64,000 nucleotides of DNA. It comes from Paenibacillus_D sp047238105. GTDB taxonomy: Bacteria; Bacillota; Bacilli; Paenibacillales; Paenibacillaceae. The stretch lies in the NCBI RefSeq assembly GCF_047238105.1, contig NZ_JBDFMD010000001.1:4960001-5024000 (forward strand), read 5' to 3'. Made by a program: the position numbers and the translations under genes. Shown in pieces: positions 19,437 to 28,076 of the stretch; position 1 is the stretch's first letter; every line of letters begins with the position of its first letter. A model generated the notes under the pieces. That model made no database searches and was not told the origin of the DNA. It was given only the letters and a program-made list of their open reading frames with translations.

Positions 19437-19482
19437 AGGGCTGTGACAGGCGGCGAGCAAGCCGCCGGTTGCAGCCCTTTTT
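19437..19482 (+). terminator. Rho-independent terminator of the GH36/GH97 operon
   Basis: A two-tier stem, AGGGCTG with CAGCCCT outside and GGCGGC with GCCGCC inside, is followed by TTTTT. It separates the operon from the convergent AraC gene that ends at 19,498. Confidence 0.9.
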
Positions 19483-19497
19483 GGCATGGTCTCAACG

Positions 19498-20373
19498 TTA
19501 TCCCTTCGGCTTGTTGCGATAATCTGTGGGCGAAAGCCCGATAATTTTGCGAAACAACCTTGAAAAATAGTAGGGATCCTTAAAGCCAAGGGAATGACAG
19601 ATTTGCTTTACACTAAGGGTTGTCAAATCAAGGAGCTGGCTGGCTCGCTGCATTTTCAATCGAAGGTAATAATCGATGGGGGCAAAACCAACGGTCGTTT
19701 TGAAAAGAAAATTTAAATGCGGTTTGGAAATTCGCGTATATTGAGCGATTTCATCCAGCGTCAGGCTCTCTTCAAGCTTCATATTCATGAGATGAATCGC
19801 CGTTTCAATCGTTTGTTTTTTTCGATCCTCGTGTTCACGCTCGGAGATGAGTCCAAGCAAACTGAGCGCGTAAGCCGCTGTCTGCATAGCGAGAATCTGA
19901 TGTGACGTGGAATAGGCGCTGTCGGACAGGAGATCAAAGCATTGGTGAAACAATCGGATGAATTTTTCGGAATCTTGAACGTGGAGAGTCAGTGGCCCTT
20001 CCCCAGCGTGAAGTAAGGCAGCGTACGCATCGGCTTGCTCGCCTTTGAAGTGAAACCAGTATATCGTCCAGGGTCGATCGGTTTCTGTCCAATAGGCATG
20101 CGGCGTGTCAGACGGGATGACGAGGAGTGTCCCTTCTGTAAGCTTATGGTGGTCGCCGTTCATAGAGACATGGCCTTCCCCATGAGCGCAATAGATCAGA
20201 ATGCATGTATCGCAGCCATGCGGCCGTTCTCTGTGGTGGTGGCGCGCTCGCGGGAAGAAACCGATATCCGTAACATATAACATCCGGTTCAACGGATGCG
20301 AAGCAATTTGTTCTAACAAGTAGTCGGGGAGCACCATGAGCTTCTCCGATTCGAAACCATCGCTTTTTTTCAC
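19498..20373 (-). CDS. AraC-family transcriptional regulator with cupin sensor
   Basis: 291 aa. An N-terminal cupin (about 35-130; HHHRERPHGCDTCILIYCAHGEG... PSDTPHAYW) probably binds a sugar. The C-terminal AraC domain (about 190-290) has HTHs at LDEIAQYTRISKPHLNFLFKTTVG and ICHSLGFKDPYYFSRLFRKIIGLSP. This is the one-component RhaS/MsmR-like layout. GTG 20373 is preferred because the G-rich Shine-Dalgarno lies eight bases before it; a TTG two codons earlier is in frame. It is divergent from the DUF5107/TPR gene and is its likely regulator; the convergent neighbour on the other side is the GH97 operon. Confidence 0.9.
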   Translation of the reverse strand: MKKSDGFESEKLMVLPDYLLEQIASHPLNRMLYVTDIGFFPRARHHHRERPHGCDTCILIYCAHGEGHVSMNGDHHKLTEGTLLVIPSDTPHAYWTETDRPWTIYWFHFKGEQADAYAALLHAGEGPLTLHVQDSEKFIRLFHQCFDLLSDSAYSTSHQILAMQTAAYALSLLGLISEREHEDRKKQTIETAIHLMNMKLEESLTLDEIAQYTRISKPHLNFLFKTTVGFAPIDYYLRLKMQRASQLLDLTTLSVKQICHSLGFKDPYYFSRLFRKIIGLSPTDYRNKPKG

Positions 20374-20405
20374 AGGCAAATCCCCCCTTTGGCGCGTGTA
20401 GAGTA

Positions 20406-20434
20406 ATTATAATTCCAAATCATAATATAGTCCA
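20406..20434 (-). promoter_or_regulatory. Likely promoter of the AraC regulator gene
   Basis: Minus-strand TGGACT, 17-base spacer and a perfect TATAAT (20,411-20,406), about 33 bases before the GTG start. The -35 box matches four of six consensus bases. Confidence 0.5.
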
Positions 20435-20455
20435 TCATGTTCCGAATTTCGTGAA

Positions 20456-20484
20456 TTGTAGCGTCGATGGCTGTAATGTATTGT
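20456..20484 (+). promoter_or_regulatory. Possible promoter of the DUF5107/TPR operon
   Basis: TTGTAG, 17-base spacer and TATTGT, about 38 bases before ATG 20523. Both boxes are imperfect, which suits an activator-dependent promoter controlled by the divergent AraC protein. Confidence 0.42.
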
Positions 20485-20522
20485 ATAGTTGTCAGTTAGT
20501 TCATTCAAAGGAGTTGTTGATC

Positions 20523-23500
20523 ATGAAGTCACTTTCAACGACAAAGATATGGGAAGAAACGGTTCAGATACCGACCTATGGCGTGGGGAAGCCGAATAAA
20601 AATCCTATGTTCCTGGAGAAAAGAGTCTACCAGGGAAGCTCGGGCAGAGTCTATCCGCATCCCGTAATCGAAAAGATCGAGGACGAGAAGAAGCCGGTGC
20701 CTTATCAAATTGTCGTTCTGGAAAACGAATATCTTCATATTGAAATCATGCCGGAATTGGGCGGACGTATTTATCGCGCGGTGGACCGCACCAACAATTA
20801 CGATTTTGTGTATTACAACCAGGTGATCAAGCCGGCACTGGTCGGACTGGCCGGTCCATGGATCTCCGGCGGCATTGAATTCAACTGGCCGCAGCATCAC
20901 CGCCCGAACACGTACGGACCTGTCGAGTACAGACTGGAAGAGAAAGCGGATGGCAGCGCGACGGTATGGGTAAGCGAAATCGACCGGATGTACGGAACCA
21001 AAGTAACGGCCGGTTTTACGCTGCACCCGGATAAAGCTTATTTGGAAATATCGGCGCAATTGTACAATCGCACCGCAGAGCCGCAAACCTTCTTGTGGTG
21101 GGCCAATCCGGCAGTTGCCGTCAACGATCATACCCAAACGGTGTTCCCCCCGGATGTGACGGCAGTTTTCGATCATGGCAAACGCGATGTATCCCGCTTC
21201 CCGATCGCAACCGGCACTTATTATAAGATGGACTATTCATCGGGCGTCGACATTTCGCGCTACAAGAATATTCCGGTGCCAACCTCTTATATGGCGTACA
21301 AGTCGGATTACAATTTTGTGGGCGGTTATGATCATGCTGTCCAGGCAGGCCTGCTGCATGTAGCCAACCATCATATCTCACCGGGCAAAAAGCAATGGAC
21401 ATGGGGCAACGGCGAATTTGGCCAGGCATGGGACAGGAATCTGACGGACGAAGATGGTCCTTACATCGAGTTGATGACCGGCGTATTTACGGACAACCAG
21501 CCGGATTTCACCTGGCTCCAGCCCTATGAAGAAAAAACCTTTACTCAATACTTCATGCCCTACAAAAATATCGGCGTGGTCAAAAATGCGTCAACGGAAG
21601 CGGCGATCAACCTTGAGGTGGATGAAGCGTTGGGGAAGGCTCATCTGTATGCTTACGTAACTTCCCGTTACGAAGCTGCGGTCATCGAGCTCGCAGGTCC
21701 AGAAGGTCTGCTGCTCTCCGAGACGGCGACGCTGACGCCGGCAGTGACGTATTCCGCTCAGGTGCAGCTTGCAGCGGGCGTACAGGAGCATCAGCTCGAA
21801 TTGAAGATCAAGGATGCTGCAGGCAAGGTGCTGATATCCTATCAGCCGAAGCTCAAGGGGATCGAGCAAGTGCCGGATGCCGCCAAGCCGTTGCCTGAAC
21901 CGTCGGAGCTGGCCACCAATGAAGAGCTGTATTTGGCGGGGCTTCATCTGGAGCAGTACCGCCACGCGACATTTGAGCCGGAGGCGTATTACCTCGAAGG
22001 ACTGAGGCGCGACGAGAACGATAGCCGGATCAATATCGCCTATGGTACCTTGCTGCTGCGCAGAGGCCTGTTCGAGCAGAGCGAGCACCATTTTCGCACA
22101 GCCGTGAAGCGGGTTACCTGGCGCAATCCGAATCCGTATGATGGCGAAGCCTATTACCAGCTCGGACTTAGCTTGAAGCTGCAGGGACGTCTCGAGGAGG
22201 CCTTCTCCGCATTCTATAAAGCGGTATGGAGTGCGGCGTGGCAGGACGGAGGGTATCTCTCGCTGGCGCAGATTGCTGCCGAACAAGGGAAGTACGCTGA
22301 AGCGCTGGAGCTGGCTGAACGCTCGCTGATTCGCAACGCGCGGAATTACAAGTCCCGCAACATCAAGGCAGCCGCGCTTCGCAAGCTGGGCAGGTATGAC
22401 GAGGCCGAAGCATGCGCAGAAGAAACGGTCACACTTGACGTCGCCGACTTTGTCGCCCATTATGAGCTGGCGCTTGCCCGTGAATGGTCCGGCAAGAAAG
22501 AGAGGGCCGCCGCAGCGCTCCAGCAGCTCCGGACGCTGCTGCGCGGCGAAGCAAAGAACTATCTGGAAGCAGCTTCCGACTATGCGGCTGCCGGACTGTA
22601 CGAAGAAGCCGCCAATGTGTTGCTTCTGTTGCCTGATTCGGGAGATCCGCTTGTCCATTACACCTTAGGTTATTTGTACGGCAAGCTAGGTCAAGAAGCG
22701 ACTGCAAGCCGCTATCTTGCTGCCGGAGGGCAGGCGGCGCCTGATTACTGCTTCCCGAATACGCTGTTCGAGCTGCAGGTGCTGGAGCATGTCATTGCGA
22801 TCCGTCCCGAGGATGCCCGCGCCCGTCATTACCTCGGCAACCTGTTGTATGACAAGCAACGCCATCAGGAAGCGACCGGTTACTGGGAGCAATCCCGCTC
22901 TATCGACGACAGCTATTCGGTTGTCCACCGGAACCTGGCGCTCGCTTACTACAACAAACAAGGGGATGCAGCAGCTGCAAGAGCTTCGCTGGAGAAGGCG
23001 CTGCAGTGCGATCCGAGCGACGCCAGACTTTTGTTCGAGCTGGACCAGCTGTACAAAAAAATCGGACGTTCGGCGAGCGAACGGCTTGTGTTCCTTGAGC
23101 AGCATGCCGAACTCGTCTCGGACCGCGACGATCTGTACATCGAATATGTCACGCTGCATAATCTGCTGGGCAAGCACGACGAGGCGATTCAATGGCTGGC
23201 TGCGCGGAACTTCCATCCATGGGAAGGCGGCGAGGGCAAGGTGACCGGCCAATATGTGCTGGCGCATGTGGAACTGGCCAAGCGGAATATCGATCAGGGC
23301 AGCCTGGCAAAGGCGGAGGAGCTGCTGCGCAAGGCGCTTGTCTACCCGCTCAATCTCGGAGAAGGCAAGCTGGCGGGCGCACAGGAAAATAATATTTATT
23401 ATTACCTGGGCTGCTGCTATGAAGGACTGGGGCAGCAGGAGCAAGCGGAGTCCGCGTTCCGCACGGCTTCCCAAGGGCTTGAGGAGCCGACCAGCGCGAT

Positions 23501-23846
23501 GTACTATAACGATCAGCCGCCGGAGATGATTTTTTACCAGGGTCTGGCCTGGCTTAAGCTCCAGGATACGCATGAGGCCAAACGCCGCTTCAACAAACTG
23601 GTGGACTACGCGGAGAAGCATCTGTTTGACGATGTGAAGATCGACTACTTTGCGGTTTCGCTTCCGGACTTCCTCGTGTTTGACGAGGATCTGAACAAGC
23701 AAAATGAAATGCACTGCCGGTTTATGCGAGGTCTGGGTCTGCTAGGTCTGAACCGCAAAAAAGCTGCCAAGGATGAATTCGATGCGGTATTGCGTATGAA
23801 CGGCAATCATATCGGTGCCCGTGTTCATATACAGTTGAGCCTATGA
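20523..23846 (+). CDS. DUF5107 domain protein with tetratricopeptide repeats
   Basis: 1107 aa, no signal peptide. The first about 350 residues form a galactose-mutarotase-like beta-sandwich of the DUF5107 type (VLENEYLHIEIMPELGGRIYRAVDRTNNYDF, GGIEFNWPQHHRPN). A linking domain follows to about 470. The rest is a long array of TPR-like helical pairs (YYQLGLSLKLQGRLEEAFSAFYKAVW, ARHYLGNLLYDKQRHQEATGYWEQS, VHRNLALAYYNKQGDAAAARASLEKAL and others). DUF5107 proteins have no firmly known reaction; sugar binding or mutarotation is inferred from the fold. ATG 20523 follows AAAGGAG; an earlier in-frame start lies before the probable transcription start. Its stop overlaps the next gene's start (ATGA). 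Confidence 0.88.
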   Translation: MKSLSTTKIWEETVQIPTYGVGKPNKNPMFLEKRVYQGSSGRVYPHPVIEKIEDEKKPVPYQIVVLENEYLHIEIMPELGGRIYRAVDRTNNYDFVYYNQVIKPALVGLAGPWISGGIEFNWPQHHRPNTYGPVEYRLEEKADGSATVWVSEIDRMYGTKVTAGFTLHPDKAYLEISAQLYNRTAEPQTFLWWANPAVAVNDHTQTVFPPDVTAVFDHGKRDVSRFPIATGTYYKMDYSSGVDISRYKNIPVPTSYMAYKSDYNFVGGYDHAVQAGLLHVANHHISPGKKQWTWGNGEFGQAWDRNLTDEDGPYIELMTGVFTDNQPDFTWLQPYEEKTFTQYFMPYKNIGVVKNASTEAAINLEVDEALGKAHLYAYVTSRYEAAVIELAGPEGLLLSETATLTPAVTYSAQVQLAAGVQEHQLELKIKDAAGKVLISYQPKLKGIEQVPDAAKPLPEPSELATNEELYLAGLHLEQYRHATFEPEAYYLEGLRRDENDSRINIAYGTLLLRRGLFEQSEHHFRTAVKRVTWRNPNPYDGEAYYQLGLSLKLQGRLEEAFSAFYKAVWSAAWQDGGYLSLAQIAAEQGKYAEALELAERSLIRNARNYKSRNIKAAALRKLGRYDEAEACAEETVTLDVADFVAHYELALAREWSGKKERAAAALQQLRTLLRGEAKNYLEAASDYAAAGLYEEAANVLLLLPDSGDPLVHYTLGYLYGKLGQEATASRYLAAGGQAAPDYCFPNTLFELQVLEHVIAIRPEDARARHYLGNLLYDKQRHQEATGYWEQSRSIDDSYSVVHRNLALAYYNKQGDAAAARASLEKALQCDPSDARLLFELDQLYKKIGRSASERLVFLEQHAELVSDRDDLYIEYVTLHNLLGKHDEAIQWLAARNFHPWEGGEGKVTGQYVLAHVELAKRNIDQGSLAKAEELLRKALVYPLNLGEGKLAGAQENNIYYYLGCCYEGLGQQEQAESAFRTASQGLEEPTSAMYYNDQPPEMIFYQGLAWLKLQDTHEAKRRFNKLVDYAEKHLFDDVKIDYFAVSLPDFLVFDEDLNKQNEMHCRFMRGLGLLGLNRKKAAKDEFDAVLRMNGNHIGARVHIQLSL

Positions 23847-24811
23847 ACGAGACGACTTGGAAGGCATTTACCTGCCAGGGTTATACATGCCTCAGAGGCG
23901 AAAATGACAGCCTGGCGGTGACCGTGGTGCCGGAACGCGGAAGCAAAATGGTATCGTTGTTCGACAAAAGGATGGAGAGAGAATGGATGTATCGGACCCA
24001 TCGTCCGTGGGAGCCGTTGCGGCCGGGAATGAACTGGGACGATGGCGACCGCGGCGGCTGGGATGAGATGTTCCCGACGATAACGCCTTCGGCGTGCCCG
24101 GACAAGCCTTGGCAGCATATCACCTTTCCGGACCATGGTGAGGTATGGAACAGACCGTGGCGGTATACATGTGAAGGCGAAGGGTTGTGTATGGAGATCG
24201 ATGGAGTCGAACTTCCGTATACCCTGCGAAAAACGCTCACGCTGACAGGCAACCGGCTCCTTATCGCATATGAACTGGTGAACCGGGCAGCCGCAGCATT
24301 TTCGTATTTATGGGCAGCGCATCCCTTGCTGCAGGTAGAGCCGGGGATGAAGCTCCATACGATTCCCGCTGCAGGAGCTATTCAGCTAACTTATTCTCAT
24401 GGGGGACGTCTGGGCAGCCTGCATGCTATGGCCTCTTACCCGTTGGCGCGCACCCAGGATGGAGGGATTACAGACCTGTCCACCCTGGAGGGCGCGTCCA
24501 GCGGCCATGCCGAGAAGTATTATTTTACCGAGCCTTTGCAAGAAGGATATGCCGCGATCAGCGATCCGGTCTCCGGGGCTGGCATTGTTTTTCGTTTCTC
24601 ACCCGAGGAGATTCCTTACCTGGCGATATGGGCGCATTATGGCGCGTTTGGTGATTATACGTTTGCCCCCGAACCCGCGACAGGCTATTTGGATTCCGTA
24701 CAGGAAGCGTATAACAGAGGGAAAGTGAAGCAGGTTGCCGGCGGTGAGACGGCGACATGGCGGCTTGAGGTTTGTCTGGAATCCAATAGCGAGCGTCTGG
24801 AGCAAGGATGA
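23843..24811 (+). CDS. Aldose 1-epimerase-like (galactose mutarotase superfamily) protein
   Basis: 322 aa cytosolic beta-sandwich protein. LAVTVVPERGSKMVSLFDKR and GGWDEMFPTI resemble the aldose-epimerase fold around its entry strands, with DHGEVWNRPW and AHPLLQVEPGMK later; these supply the His residues expected in such a site. The exact catalytic His/Glu pair cannot be assigned without alignment. The four-base overlap with the DUF5107/TPR gene (ATGA) shows tight coupling, and both share the same superfamily fold, so they probably act on the same sugar. No recognisable terminator follows; a short GC hairpin at 24,834-24,857 lacks a T-run. Confidence 0.8.
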   Translation: MNETTWKAFTCQGYTCLRGENDSLAVTVVPERGSKMVSLFDKRMEREWMYRTHRPWEPLRPGMNWDDGDRGGWDEMFPTITPSACPDKPWQHITFPDHGEVWNRPWRYTCEGEGLCMEIDGVELPYTLRKTLTLTGNRLLIAYELVNRAAAAFSYLWAAHPLLQVEPGMKLHTIPAAGAIQLTYSHGGRLGSLHAMASYPLARTQDGGITDLSTLEGASSGHAEKYYFTEPLQEGYAAISDPVSGAGIVFRFSPEEIPYLAIWAHYGAFGDYTFAPEPATGYLDSVQEAYNRGKVKQVAGGETATWRLEVCLESNSERLEQG

Positions 24812-24905
24812 TGACTATGCTCCTTTGCTTCATGCCCGGGAGGCTGACCCCGGGCTGAGCAAGCTAGACGATGAGCCCTGTGCGAGCAGCTCTTTCGTAT
24901 CCCGT

Positions 24906-26408
24906 TTAACGGATGAAAAGATCGACCACATCTTGAATATCTTGTTTTGTAGACATCGGTGTTGCAAATGGGTTGCTTCTGGACTCCTGGTAAGCCAGAC
25001 TTAGCTCATCTAAGATGGCATCCAGATTGGAGGCATCGACGCCAGTGATGCCAGCGCTCTCGAATACTTCTACGGTAGGGCGAGAACCGCCACCGAAAGG
25101 ATTCAAATAATAAAATATGGCCTGTACCGATAAATCCTCAATGGCTGCGTCAACAATGCTTTGAATTTGCAGTGGTGTTCTTGGCATAGGCGTTGCATCG
25201 GTTTCCAAATAATACTGGATAGAGATCAGGTTATCTGCTGTAACACCTGAAATCTCCGCATTGGTGAAAGTCGACGCGTCAATTCCGGTCCAATCCCCGG
25301 ATGCCGATGCTTCGTTGATCCAATCCAGAGCCGATGGCTGCACGGTTATCGTGTAGGACGTTGACAGGATCTGACTGTCTATCATGCCTTGATGTACTGC
25401 AAGTGCCTGGATTGTCATGTCACGATCCACTACGATCGGAGCGCTATACACGTGACCATTTGTCCTCGTCGGCGTACTGCCATCTGTTGTATAGTAGATG
25501 GTTGCGTCATCTGTTACGCTAAGCGATACTAGCGTCCCTGATTCAACTGCGCCGCCTGCAGGAAGTATTGTCGGCGTGGCAACGGTCAAGACTGGAACCG
25601 GAGTGGGATTAACTACTATGGGATTCGGTGATGGAATCGGATAGAAAATCAGGGGCGGTTCTGTAGACTTTGACTGTTCTTCTTCCGCCAACCTTTCTTC
25701 CTCTGCTTTTTTAAGCTCTTCCTCTTTTTTCAGATCTTCTTCTTTCTTCCGCTCTTCTGCTATCCTCAGCTCTTCTTGCACCCTAAGCTCTTCTGCCTTT
25801 ATCTCGTTCTCCTTTGATGTGATGACCAGATCTGCCTGATAGGTGACAGATACCAAGTCCGAGCGAGTGGCAGCTTCTTTATAGTTAGTTGGAAGATCAA
25901 AACCCTCATCGATTAAGGCCTTGATGTGCCTCGCAGCCCAATCTGAGGCGCCCTCTACTCGCGCATAATCCGCAAGATGAAGATCAAGAGCCCGTACAAG
26001 AACGACTGCCATCTCTTGAAAGGTTATATCTTTACTTGGGTCAAACCTGCCATCGGTATAGCCTTCCATAAAGCCAGCTTCTTTAACAGCACCAATCTCT
26101 CCTACATACCACGCATCAAGACTCACATCTTCGAAGGGCTTCTCCGTTACCTCTTTGGTATTCGGTGTCCCTATGCCTTCCAGACCGGTGAGCAAGGCAG
26201 TTACTCTGGCAACTTGTGCACGAGTCATATTCTGATCGAGACGAGCGTCGCCGCCCTCGAAGCCCGACAAGATGCCCTTCTCTTTTAAAGCATCGAATTT
26301 TTGCTGTGCCGTTAACTCAACCGAAGCATCCGCTTGATTCCCTGCTGTTCCAAGGAGGGTAGCTCCTACAGACAAAAGAACTAACATGACGCCCATTCTT
26401 TTTTTCAT
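24906..26408 (-). CDS. SLH-domain surface protein with chitobiase-type C domain
   Basis: 500 aa. Signal peptide (MKKRMGVMLVLLSVGATLLG), then about three SLH-like modules (about 35-190) that bind secondary wall polymer. A Glu/Lys-rich coiled segment (about 195-245) and a Pro-rich stretch follow. A chitobiase/beta-hexosaminidase C-terminal-like domain (TIYYTTDGSTPT; about 270-350) comes next, then two similar C-terminal repeats sharing a GVxAxNLxxI...IQxIVDxxI pattern. No catalytic domain is visible; a wall-attached binding or scaffold role is inferred. ATG 26408 begins the signal peptide, with GGGAGG 13 bases upstream, rather far; in-frame starts upstream lack an RBS. Confidence 0.85.
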   Translation of the reverse strand: MKKRMGVMLVLLSVGATLLGTAGNQADASVELTAQQKFDALKEKGILSGFEGGDARLDQNMTRAQVARVTALLTGLEGIGTPNTKEVTEKPFEDVSLDAWYVGEIGAVKEAGFMEGYTDGRFDPSKDITFQEMAVVLVRALDLHLADYARVEGASDWAARHIKALIDEGFDLPTNYKEAATRSDLVSVTYQADLVITSKENEIKAEELRVQEELRIAEERKKEEDLKKEEELKKAEEERLAEEEQSKSTEPPLIFYPIPSPNPIVVNPTPVPVLTVATPTILPAGGAVESGTLVSLSVTDDATIYYTTDGSTPTRTNGHVYSAPIVVDRDMTIQALAVHQGMIDSQILSTSYTITVQPSALDWINEASASGDWTGIDASTFTNAEISGVTADNLISIQYYLETDATPMPRTPLQIQSIVDAAIEDLSVQAIFYYLNPFGGGSRPTVEVFESAGITGVDASNLDAILDELSLAYQESRSNPFATPMSTKQDIQDVVDLFIR

Positions 26409-26620
26409 CTTAGATCGACTGCCTCCCTTCACAGACCTCATCCCGTGCAACTTTCCATTCGCCAATACTAGTTGACATCACATGTACCATCCTCTCTTGT
26501 AGTTCTAATGTACTATTTTCTCCTTGCATTCTATCATGTCGAATGAGCCCGTATATGAAATGTAAAGAAATCTTTAGGTTCCTTCTGAGCCCAATCCATT
26601 GGATGCGAGAATGATGCCAA
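26409..26620. other. Intergenic region upstream of the SLH gene
   Basis: About 210 bases before the minus-strand SLH gene. I find no open frame or convincing promoter here; AT-rich stretches around 26,500-26,580 could hold one. Confidence 0.4.
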
Positions 26621-26662
26621 AAAACAGCAAGTGCTGGGGGGAGGACCCGGCACTTGCTGTTT
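26621..26662 (-). terminator. Rho-independent terminator of the copper-amine-oxidase-domain gene
   Basis: A 13-bp perfect stem (AAACAGCAAGTGC with GCACTTGCTGTTT) and 13-base loop. On the minus strand it is followed by six T residues (26,626-26,621). It lies about 55 bases past the stop of the gene ending at 26,718. Confidence 0.9.
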
Positions 26663-26717
26663 GATTTTTATGCCCAATGCGGCAAGAAGGGTTAATGTAT
26701 TTCCTTCGCTTGCAGCG

Positions 26718-27761
26718 TTAGTTGCGGGACTGCGAGGCCAGCGTGAGCCCGATCTCGCCGCTCTTGCCATCCCAGGATACGTCAAACCCCAGCGCTTCGC
26801 CGATGAAACGGAAGGGCAGCATGGTGCGTCCGTTGGCGATGTAGGGAGCGCCGAGCAACTGCTGCTCCTCACCGCCCACGACAGCCGTCGTGTCTCCAAT
26901 CGACATTTCCATCGTTACATGAGCCGTATTCACAGTTACTGTCTGCGTGGTTGGTTCCCAGCCGATCGTACCGCCGACGGCCTCCGTCAGGAATCGAACC
27001 GGCAAGTAAGCACCGCCGTCGATCAAGGCTGGAGCTGTGTTGTAACCGGGATCGATGTCGAAGGTCTCCCCATTCAGTGTGAATTCGCTCGCCCCAATAT
27101 ACAGTGCCAAACGGCTTTCTTCGGCAAACGGGTTAATCACCCGCTTCTCGCTGTACGTCACCATATAATCGATGATAATCTCGGCGGCTTCAGGCCGCAT
27201 ATCCATCTGCAGATCCGTATCAAATGCCACGTCTGCGACCGTCCTCCAAACGTGTTGCCAGTCGGAGGACAGCACCTCTTGCTGAGCTTGGACGAGCGCA
27301 TGAATCAACGCGACGGTGAAGCTGTCCGGCAGCAATTGCCTGGCATCGGCCAACCATATCTCTGCCTCGCTCGTAGCCACGTAATCGTCCATCGCCAGCA
27401 AATAACCGATGACAAATCGCTCATCGCCACGCAGCTCGGACATGGCGAGCTCCGCCAGCGTCTGATCATACACATGTTGCGCGAACGATTCTGCACGCTC
27501 GGCCTGCTCGTTCTCCCAGCCAATAGCATTGATAACCGAGGCCCGCACTGCGAGCGGATTCTGTTCATCTGCCAAGTATAAGGCCAGCTCCTCCGTCACA
27601 TCCTTCGCTTCGTGTGCCTTCTGGACGATCGCTTCATCCAGATACGCTTTATAAAACTCGGTGGTTGTGATAGGTGAATCGGCATGGGCCGTCTGAAATG
27701 GGGTGATAGCAAGGACTAGCGCCATGATGGCGCACAACAGGGTGATTGGATGTTTTTTCAT
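26718..27761 (-). CDS. Secreted copper-amine-oxidase N-terminal-domain protein
   Basis: 347 aa. Signal peptide (MKKHPITLLCAIMALVLAITPFQTAHA), then a helical region of unknown function (about 28-205). A tandem copper-amine-oxidase N-terminal-like domain fills about 215-340 (LNGETFDIDPGYNTAPALIDGGAYLPVRFLTEAVGGTIGWE... NGRTMLPFRFIGEALGFDVSWD). In Paenibacillus-type genomes this domain is a frequent wall- or polymer-associated module and carries no oxidase activity itself. It follows csrA by 65 bases on the same strand and ends in a strong terminator. Confidence 0.85.
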   Translation of the reverse strand: MKKHPITLLCAIMALVLAITPFQTAHADSPITTTEFYKAYLDEAIVQKAHEAKDVTEELALYLADEQNPLAVRASVINAIGWENEQAERAESFAQHVYDQTLAELAMSELRGDERFVIGYLLAMDDYVATSEAEIWLADARQLLPDSFTVALIHALVQAQQEVLSSDWQHVWRTVADVAFDTDLQMDMRPEAAEIIIDYMVTYSEKRVINPFAEESRLALYIGASEFTLNGETFDIDPGYNTAPALIDGGAYLPVRFLTEAVGGTIGWEPTTQTVTVNTAHVTMEMSIGDTTAVVGGEEQQLLGAPYIANGRTMLPFRFIGEALGFDVSWDGKSGEIGLTLASQSRN

Positions 27762-27826
27762 CGAATCCCTTCTTTCCTCTTTTTAATTAATTAGCCGAAT
27801 CCTCCAAGGGTGAAGCAGGCGTGTCT

Positions 27827-27979
27827 TCACGGGTTAAGCAGCTCTCCGCGCACGATAGGAACATCTTTAGGCGCATCAATAGCTAAGCGTAGGAGGCCTT
27901 CTTCGGTTTTGATGACTTTTATGATTATTTTTTCGTTGATGATGATGGATTGTCCGGGTTTTCTTCCAACGACCAGCAT
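27827..27979 (-). CDS. csrA: CsrA-family translational regulator (50 aa)
   Basis: A 50-residue frame starting MLVVGRKPGQSIIIN and containing RLAIDAPKDVPIVRGEL. These match the two RNA-contacting edges of CsrA: the N-terminal strand, and the AP-K-V-I-R-E core with the key Arg (residue 44). CsrA dimers bind GGA motifs in mRNA leaders and usually block ribosome entry. The C-terminal helix present in typical 61-75-aa homologues is missing, because the frame stops right after ELLNP. RBS AAAGGAG lies eight bases before the ATG. Firmicute csrA is normally next to fliW and flagellin genes; none are here. Function in this setting is unknown. Confidence 0.85.
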   Translation of the reverse strand: MLVVGRKPGQSIIINEKIIIKVIKTEEGLLRLAIDAPKDVPIVRGELLNP

Positions 27980-28034
27980 TGGACTCACTCCTTTACCATG
28001 AAAGATCTTTTATAGGATTGTTCCTACTTGCATC

Positions 28035-28046
28035 TTACCATGGTAA
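28035..28046. promoter_or_regulatory. 12-bp perfect palindrome upstream of csrA
   Basis: TTACCATGGTAA lies between the response-regulator stop and the csrA start, with a second half-matching TTTACCATGAAA near 27,995. It could be an operator or chance; no clear sigma-A promoter accompanies it in the 97-base gap. Confidence 0.3.
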
Positions 28047-28076
28047 ACAGGATCCTAAGTGAAGTTCAAAGAAAAC

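Noticed and set aside
24834..24857. Possible terminator after the epimerase-like gene
   Set aside because: The GCCCGGG/CCCGGGC hairpin has no T-run on either strand.
27810..28001. A 63-codon plus-strand frame
   Set aside because: It is fully antisense to the csrA gene, which has a proper RBS and conserved protein motifs.
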